From NCBI GenBank assembly GCA_963843465.1, contig CAWJKP010000008.1, forward strand, positions 124,001 to 188,000: DNA of 64,000 bases, in the 5' to 3' direction. The position numbers and the translations under genes were made by a program. Origin of the DNA: CAWJKP01 sp963843465 (lineage in GTDB: Bacteria > Planctomycetota > Planctomycetia > Pirellulales > Thermoguttaceae). Each line of letters opens with the position of its first letter. Positions within the stretch are counted from its first letter, which is position 1. The notes under the pieces are model-generated. The model ran no database searches. It was given only the letters and a program-made list of their open reading frames with translations, and was not told the origin of the DNA. This document shows, one piece after another, positions 59,657 through 64,000 of the stretch.

Positions 59657-59692
59657 GGTGGGACAAGCTCGCGTGAGCGACGCCGGCCCGCC
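59653..59692. repeat. Half GTAGGGTGGGAC repeat overlapping the mutS stop
   Basis: GTAGGGTGGGACAAGCTCGC onward. The TAG in GTAG is the mutS stop. A CCCCGATAGCAGAACTATCG palindrome follows at 59741-59776. Confidence 0.85.
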
Positions 59693-59858
59693 ATGAAGGG
59701 CAATTAGCGCAGCGTCGGCAGCGGGGATGCCCCTCTGCCTGACGGTACCCCGATAGCAGAACTATCGGGGCCACCCACGAAAAGCCCGAACCTGAGCCAG
59801 CCGCCAGTGGTCCTATACGTAGAGGAAACTGTCGGCATACAACAGCAAGAGGTCGCCC

Positions 59859-60416
59859 ATGAATCTCTACGAGCAGCGCAAGCGGGAATCGATCCGCTGG
59901 TCCAACAAGGCTTCTGACTTGCGGGGCGGTGCCGCAGTTCTGTGGGCCAGCATGAACTCGGAATCGCGCGAGATCGCGATAGAGTTGGGCCTGGGCGAAG
60001 GCTTCAGAATGTCGGTGGCTCTGCCGTCTGTCTACCGGATGGTGTGCGGCATGTCGATGGAGCTGCTGCTCAAGACAATCATTGTCGCACGTGGGAAAGA
60101 GCCTGAAAGCACTCATTTCCTCGATAAGCTGGCAGCCGATGCCGGCGTCGTCTACACTCGACAACAACTCGACCTTTTGCGAATCCTCTCCGAGGCGATC
60201 ATCTGGGATGGCAAATACCCGGTTCCCAAGAAAGAAGAGCACTGGGAACAACTGGCGCGGCTCGAAGAAGAACGCCTCTTCGACAAAGTGCCGCTTGGCG
60301 ACAGCGGTTTGGAGGCTCTCCGCGGTAATGGCGCCCTCGACTGGGATTCATATTCCGAGCTGTGGGGCATCGCGTTCTCCGTGATGTGCGAAGTGGTGGA
60401 TTGGCTGGACAATTAG
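59859..60416 (+). CDS. Hypothetical protein, HEPN-like in part
   Basis: The 185-residue product has no recognised domain over its length. The segment CGMSMELLLKTIIVARGKEP followed by THFLDKLAADAG resembles the core helices of HEPN-type proteins, but no convincing RxxxxH motif was found. It stands alone between mutS and the REP/RAYT locus, with no partner nucleotidyltransferase. Confidence 0.5.
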   Translation: MNLYEQRKRESIRWSNKASDLRGGAAVLWASMNSESREIAIELGLGEGFRMSVALPSVYRMVCGMSMELLLKTIIVARGKEPESTHFLDKLAADAGVVYTRQQLDLLRILSEAIIWDGKYPVPKKEEHWEQLARLEEERLFDKVPLGDSGLEALRGNGALDWDSYSELWGIAFSVMCEVVDWLDN

Positions 60417-60483
60417 CATCGAACCAGTCAAGTATGGTGGGCGGCGACTACCTTACAAAGCCTCACAGCCGCTCAGCGCCCTG

Positions 60484-60582
60484 GGCCCCTTCGAGCTTGC
60501 TCGATGGTGAAGAAGACTGAGAGCTAACGACCCAACGTTCAGTGCTGCGGACCCCTTCGAGCTTGCTCGATGGTGAACGAGA
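60484..60582 (-). repeat. REP-like repeats, left pair (inverted orientation)
   Basis: Two copies of CCCCTTCGAGCTTGCTCGAT followed by GGTGAA (60486-60511 and 60552-60577). The TCGAGCTTGCTCGA part is a hairpin. The same sequence in opposite orientation forms the array at 63041-63510, so the RAYT gene is bracketed by inverted REP copies. Confidence 0.85.
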
Positions 60583-60968
60583 GTGGCGGCTAAGGCGCGG
60601 CGCCGTCGCGCGTGACTGCCAACCTCGCATTCCGACCGGCAAGCCGGACGGGATCGATTGAGGGGCGCCCTTGTCCTCTCGGGCGGTACCACCTTATACC
60701 GCACCGGGAGGCCAGGATTGACATGGCAGTCGAACCGCTCTACCGGCGCGAGGGAAGCGATCCCGCCTTCTGCCTCCGCTTCAGTTGGACCGGGTGGCCG
60801 ACGGCGGGGCGATTGCCCCGCCCGGCGGGACTGGAGCGGCTCGGTCCGCTATGGGAAAATGATGGGATGCGGCTCTTGGAATGTTCTTCCTCAGACGAGG
60901 AATTGCAATTGGCTTTCAGCACGCTGCCGCACGTGTCGCCCGTGTTGTTGGCCCAAAGGGCCAAGGGA

Positions 60969-60976
60969 CGGCTGCA
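60969..60976. repeat. Target-site duplication CGGCTGCA, left copy
   Basis: Identical 8 bases at 62489-62496 just outside the right end. Eight bases is the usual IS66-family duplication. Confidence 0.95.
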
Positions 60977-62488
60977 GTAACCGTTCACGCCCCGGGGAGC
61001 AATGAAGGGGCAGGTTGGTGGGCAAGATGAGCTTCGACGGCGTGAGCCAGGAAAGCGAAGGCGTTGCGGCGCTGCTGGCGGCAGGTTTCTACTACCGTCA
61101 GCATCGTCTCGACGAAGCGGCTGCCGTTGGCGCTTTGGGTCCCGAAGGAAAGCTTTCGCCAAATCACCGCATGACGCAACGACCGCTCGCCCGCATTGTT
61201 TGTCGGTTCCAGCCCTTCGTGACGCAGGAACATCCACAGCCAGGAGCGATGTTCGTACAATTCCCGGCACGTGCCGCGCGTGTCGGCGTGACCGCATTGG
61301 GTGCCACGCAGCAGCAAACGCTCCACGTTGCGGCGGACGGGGGCCATCCGACGCAGCAAGGCCGCCCTCGAAATTCTGCCCTGGCGGTAGTCGGCCCAGT
61401 GCTCGAACAATTCGCACGCTGCGTGCCGCAAGCGGAAGCCCAGGTGCTTCGCCCGAGGGTCGCCGCTGTCGATCATCGCTTGGAAATCGCGTTTCAGGTG
61501 GGCCCAGCACCATTGCAAACGGCCCAGGTGCCAGTACATTTTGGCCCGATCGCAGGTGACGATGCCGTGGAACGACGCACCCAGGAAGGTGGTCAATGCC
61601 GTGGCCTCGCGCGTGGCACGCACGGCAAACACGGTGAACATGCCGGCGACGAAGGTCCACAGCCACGCCTTGTCGTTTTCCTGCTTGGTCCCCGTTTCGT
61701 CGATGTTCAACTGCTCTTGGGCGGGCAGTTGAGCCGCCAGCGCCTCATACGACGGCCGCACGGCCGCCGTCACCTGGTTCTCGATCTTCACAGTCAGCGC
61801 CGGACAGCAGGGCTGGCCCAAGAGCGTCGTGAGGAACTCGGCCGTGCGCCGCTTGCTTTGGCGATAGTAGGCCATCAACAGCGCGGTGAAGGCCATCAAT
61901 CGCGGTCCTGTCTGCCCCAGAGGCACGCCGCGAGGCAGTTCCGCACAGGTTGTTTCTCCGCACGAGGGACACGCCAGCCGATGCCGCTGGTACTCGGTCA
62001 CGTGGGCCTTGATCTCCGGCAATTCCCACACCTGGTGCCGCAGCGGCTCGGGATCGCTGCCGGAGAGCTTTTCGCCGCAGCGTCGGCATTCGGTCGGCTT
62101 CAGAGGCTTCACCTCGTCGCACTCCTCGGCGGGGATCAACGGCCGCTCATGTTTCTTGTGCCCCGGCTGCCCGCCGCGTTTCTTCTTCGACTTGCGTTTC
62201 GTCGAGACGGGTTTGGCATGGGGATGCACTGTGCTGGGCGGCAACGAGGAGTTCTGCGGCGTTTTCCGGCCACGTTCGAGTTCTTCCACCCGGGCTTCCA
62301 GTTTCGCAATCCGGTCCAGCAGCAACCCGACAAAGGCACGGACTGCCGGGGTCATCTCGGCATCGAGTTCTGGTGGAATCGTCAGTGGCCTTGCTTCGTT
62401 GGACGGCATGACGTATGTCGTCCCCGAAAACCCCTCCTGTGTCCAGATCAATTTACGAAAGAACGGCCTCCGGGCCGTGAACGGTTAC
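60977..62488 (-). mobile_element. IS66-family insertion sequence (single-ORF, ISBst12-like)
   Basis: A 1,512-base element with ends GTAACCGTTCACG (left) and its complement at the right, the inner part matching less well, flanked by the perfect 8-bp duplication. It holds one transposase gene of the TnpC type and no tnpA or tnpB, as in the ISBst12 group. It interrupts the RAYT gene on the opposite strand. Confidence 0.95.
60985..62409 (-). CDS. IS66-family transposase TnpC
   Basis: The product has 474 residues from ATG 62409 (a TTG at 62451 is possible). The N-terminal coiled segment (LLLDRIAKLEARVEELERGR) is followed by a basic stretch, a zinc finger (CRRCGEKL and CPSCGETTC) and a DDE core: NIDETGTK (Asp), TCDRAKMYW (Asp) and NNAGERSLRHAVIWRK (Glu). 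All three acids are present, so it looks active. The perfect target duplication supports a recent insertion. Confidence 0.93.
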   Translation of the reverse strand: MPSNEARPLTIPPELDAEMTPAVRAFVGLLLDRIAKLEARVEELERGRKTPQNSSLPPSTVHPHAKPVSTKRKSKKKRGGQPGHKKHERPLIPAEECDEVKPLKPTECRRCGEKLSGSDPEPLRHQVWELPEIKAHVTEYQRHRLACPSCGETTCAELPRGVPLGQTGPRLMAFTALLMAYYRQSKRRTAEFLTTLLGQPCCPALTVKIENQVTAAVRPSYEALAAQLPAQEQLNIDETGTKQENDKAWLWTFVAGMFTVFAVRATREATALTTFLGASFHGIVTCDRAKMYWHLGRLQWCWAHLKRDFQAMIDSGDPRAKHLGFRLRHAACELFEHWADYRQGRISRAALLRRMAPVRRNVERLLLRGTQCGHADTRGTCRELYEHRSWLWMFLRHEGLEPTNNAGERSLRHAVIWRKLSFGTQSANGSRFVETMLTVVETCRQQRRNAFAFLAHAVEAHLAHQPAPSLLPGA

Positions 62489-62496
62489 CGGCTGCA
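62489..62496. repeat. Target-site duplication CGGCTGCA, right copy
   Basis: Pairs with 60969-60976. Precise excision of the element with one copy removes 1,520 bases and restores the RAYT frame. Confidence 0.95.
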
Positions 62497-63040
62497 ACAC
62501 GATCTGCGGAAGTTGTTGCCCGGTTGGCCCGGTTTCAGCAGGAAGGTCTCTGTCCGTTCCGTTGGTGAGAACACGCGGCATCAGGTGGAGGACTACATTG
62601 CCAACCAGGTGAGCAAGGAACGGTTCCTGGACCTGCGCTACGAAGGCGCCTTACGGCAATTCACCGTTCGCTGCCCGGAGGTCGATCTTTCCCAGCCGAC
62701 CGCGTCGTCCCACGGGTGTTATTGGTACAATCTGCATGTGGTTCTGGTGGTCGCCGAGCGAGGCCCCATCCACGACCTTCCATGCCTCGCGAAGATCCGC
62801 GACGGCTGCTTCGCCATCGCGCGGAAGAAGGGCCATCGCATCGCCGTCCTTTCGGTGATGCCGGACCACGTTCACATGGCCATGCGGGGAGCGATCGAGG
62901 AATCGCCGCAGGAGATCGCGCTGGGGTTTCAGAACAATTTGGCCTACCTGCTCGGTCAGGTCCGGATTTGGAGTCCGGGCTTCTACGTGGGTACGTTCAG
63001 CGAGTACGATATGGGCGCGATCCGCGCGGGCCGATCGGCG

Positions 63041-63510
63041 CTAGCCGCCAATCTGGTTCACCATCGAGCAAGCTCGAAGGGGTCCGCAGCGGAGATGGGC
63101 GTGCGCCGTCCTAGCCGCCAATCTGGTTCACCATCGAGCAAGCTCGAAGGGGTCCGCAGCGGAGATGGGCGTGCGCCGTCCTAGCCGCCAATCTGCTTCA
63201 CCATCGAGCAAGCTCGAAGGGGTCCGAGAGGCAGATTCATGCGGGCCGTTCCGTCCTAGCCGCCAATCTGGTTCACCATCGAGCAAGCTCGAAGGGGTCC
63301 GCAAGGGAGATCGGGACGTACGCCGTCCTAGCCGCCAATCTGGTTCACCATCGAGCAAGCTCGAAGGGGTCCGCGGGGGAGATCGGCGCGCGCCGCCTAG
63401 CCGCCAATCTGGTTCACCATCGAGCAAGCTCGAAGGGGTCCGCGGGGGAGATCGGAGCTGGCCGTGCTAGCCGCCAATCTCGTTCACCATCGAGCAAGCT
63501 CGATGGGGTC
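63041..63510 (+). repeat. REP array, seven copies with about 70-base period
   Basis: Units begin CTAGCCGCCAATCTGGTTCA and continue CCATCGAGCAAGCTCGAAGG GGTCC. Starts are at 63041, 63111, 63181, 63256, 63328, 63397 and 63467. TCGAGCAAGCTCGA is a hairpin. The linkers are similar rather than unique, so this is not a CRISPR array. Confidence 0.9.
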
Positions 63511-63573
63511 CTTTAGCGGTTCTTGCCGTAGCGGTCCAGAACGTCCTGGAGGATGAAAGGCTTGGGCAGCGGC

Positions 63574-64000
63574 TCACGACTCCGCCGTTTTCTCAACCTG
63601 TCGCACGAGCCCGGCGACCAGGCCGGCCAGGAAGAACAACAGCATCTGGACCGCGGCGATCAGGGAAACGTCGTGGAACATGCCGGTCGAGACGTAAGAG
63701 GCCAGCAGCACCAGCAGCAGCAGCCCCGACCGGCGGAACCAGGGCGACGCCGAGGACGCCTGCCACAACCGCCAGGCGTTACGGCCCCAGAGCCCGAGCA
63801 GGGCCACCCACAGCCCCATTCCCACCAGCCCCGTCTCCGTCAGCAAGGAGAGGAACACGTTGTGCTGCACGTACCCCCGGGCATTCTCCAACTGCAACTC
63901 GGTCGCGCGGTCGTGGAGATAGCAGATCGACTCGTCCCGGTACTGGCCCAGCCCGCAGCCCAGCAGGGGCCGATCCAGGAACATGTTCCAGGCAACCCGG
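63574..64000 (-). CDS. O-antigen ligase-like membrane protein, C-terminal part
   Basis: The frame is open to the window edge (142 codons seen). It reads FLDRPLLGCGLGQYRDESIC, then YVQHNVFLSLLTETGLVGMG with at least three hydrophobic helices. The (V)xHNxxLxxLxETGxxG pattern is the hallmark of the Wzy/WaaL O-antigen ligase-polymerase family. It would join or polymerise surface glycan at the inner membrane. The N-terminal part lies outside. Confidence 0.8.
   Translation of the reverse strand, partial: RVAWNMFLDRPLLGCGLGQYRDESICYLHDRATELQLENARGYVQHNVFLSLLTETGLVGMGLWVALLGLWGRNAWRLWQASSASPWFRRSGLLLLVLLASYVSTGMFHDVSLIAAVQMLLFFLAGLVAGLVRQVEKTAES

Larger units (their letters stand above)
60723..63184 (+). 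pseudogene. REP-associated tyrosine transposase (RAYT-like), interrupted by an IS66 element
   Basis: The gene runs 60723-60976 and continues at 62497. Removing the IS and one target copy gives ...RAKGRLQ-HDLRKLLPGWPG in one frame. The right part has VMPDHVHMAM (HUH histidines) and YVGTFSEYDMG (candidate tyrosine). This fits Y1-type REP-associated transposases, which cut at REP hairpins in other bacteria. The reading frame runs into the REP array, and its stop at 63182 is the TAG of the third copy. In the present state only two separate fragments could be made. Confidence 0.85.

Noticed and set aside
63041..63510. Regular repeats resembling a CRISPR array
   Set aside because: The linkers are nearly the same in all copies, the repeat unit is a REP-type hairpin, inverted copies lie at 60484-60582, and no cas gene is near.
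63513..63596. 27-codon minus-strand frame starting at TTG 63596 (EPLPKPFILQDVLDRYGKNR)
   Set aside because: The sequence looks protein-like, but it has a weak start, overlaps the O-antigen-ligase stop and is too short to support.

Overview
The window is GC-rich bacterial DNA that looks like a planctomycete, probably of the Pirellulales. The evidence is an ECF sigma factor placed directly before a Ser/Thr kinase with a TPR tail, several small proteins of types I know only from that phylum, FG-GAP, leucine-rich-repeat and His-rich secreted proteins, a YeiP-type EF-P, and very many intergenic palindromic repeats. No rRNA, tRNA or CRISPR array was seen.

Layout. 1-6.1 kb: an FG-GAP/glycosidase-like secreted protein (cut by the window edge) and a single-chain Type IIG-like restriction-modification gene. 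6.3-15.1 kb: a GT39-like membrane glycosyltransferase, a large AsmA-like protein, dapF, a DUF374 acyltransferase and xseA. 15.1-21.8 kb: a decayed PIN toxin-antitoxin pair, an EfpL/YeiP gene, two small hypothetical genes, proC, an L-rhamnose module (rhaA, rhaT) and two small lipoproteins. 22-26.2 kb: a SelA-like protein without the PLP lysine, a second decayed PIN pair, and a two-gene caspase-like peptidase plus small accessory protein island of visibly lower GC. 26.5-34 kb: an RlmM-like methyltransferase and three large secreted proteins. 34.2-38.2 kb: two nucleotide-sugar SDR enzymes, an intact PIN module and a GT2 glycosyltransferase. 38.6-43.6 kb: argS, rsfS, bcp, cdsA and a PlsC-like acyltransferase. 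43.7-52.1 kb: a His/Gly/Lys-repeat EF-hand protein, the sigma factor and kinase pair, a small conserved gene and a GH50-like glycosidase. 52.4-59.7 kb: hisS, a macro-domain protein, a class V aminotransferase, an SGNH hydrolase and mutS. 59.8-64 kb: a hypothetical gene, a REP/RAYT locus broken by an IS66-family insertion, and the end of an O-antigen-ligase-like gene.

Three themes run through the window. First, at least ten palindromic repeat families fill the intergenic space, often nested one inside another. Several have entered coding sequences in frame (FG-GAP protein, AsmA-like protein, RhaT tail, argS, kinase/TPR protein) or supply stop codons (mutS, a lipoprotein, the RAYT gene). Some mini-hairpins carry the same ends as the IS66 element and so look like its non-autonomous derivatives. 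Second, eight otherwise well-conserved genes, including mutS, are split by nine frameshifts, about six of them at short alternating C/G runs. This looks more like consensus-sequence error or a modified-base artefact than true gene loss. Third, the accessory genes (caspase pair, restriction enzyme, PIN modules, RAYT/REP locus) are scattered singly between housekeeping genes.

The best candidates for something unusual are the RAYT/REP locus with a reversible-looking IS66 insertion (perfect 8-bp target duplication, frame restored by precise excision), the IS66-ended mini-hairpins, the caspase-like pair, and the SelA-like protein with Gln at the PLP-lysine position.
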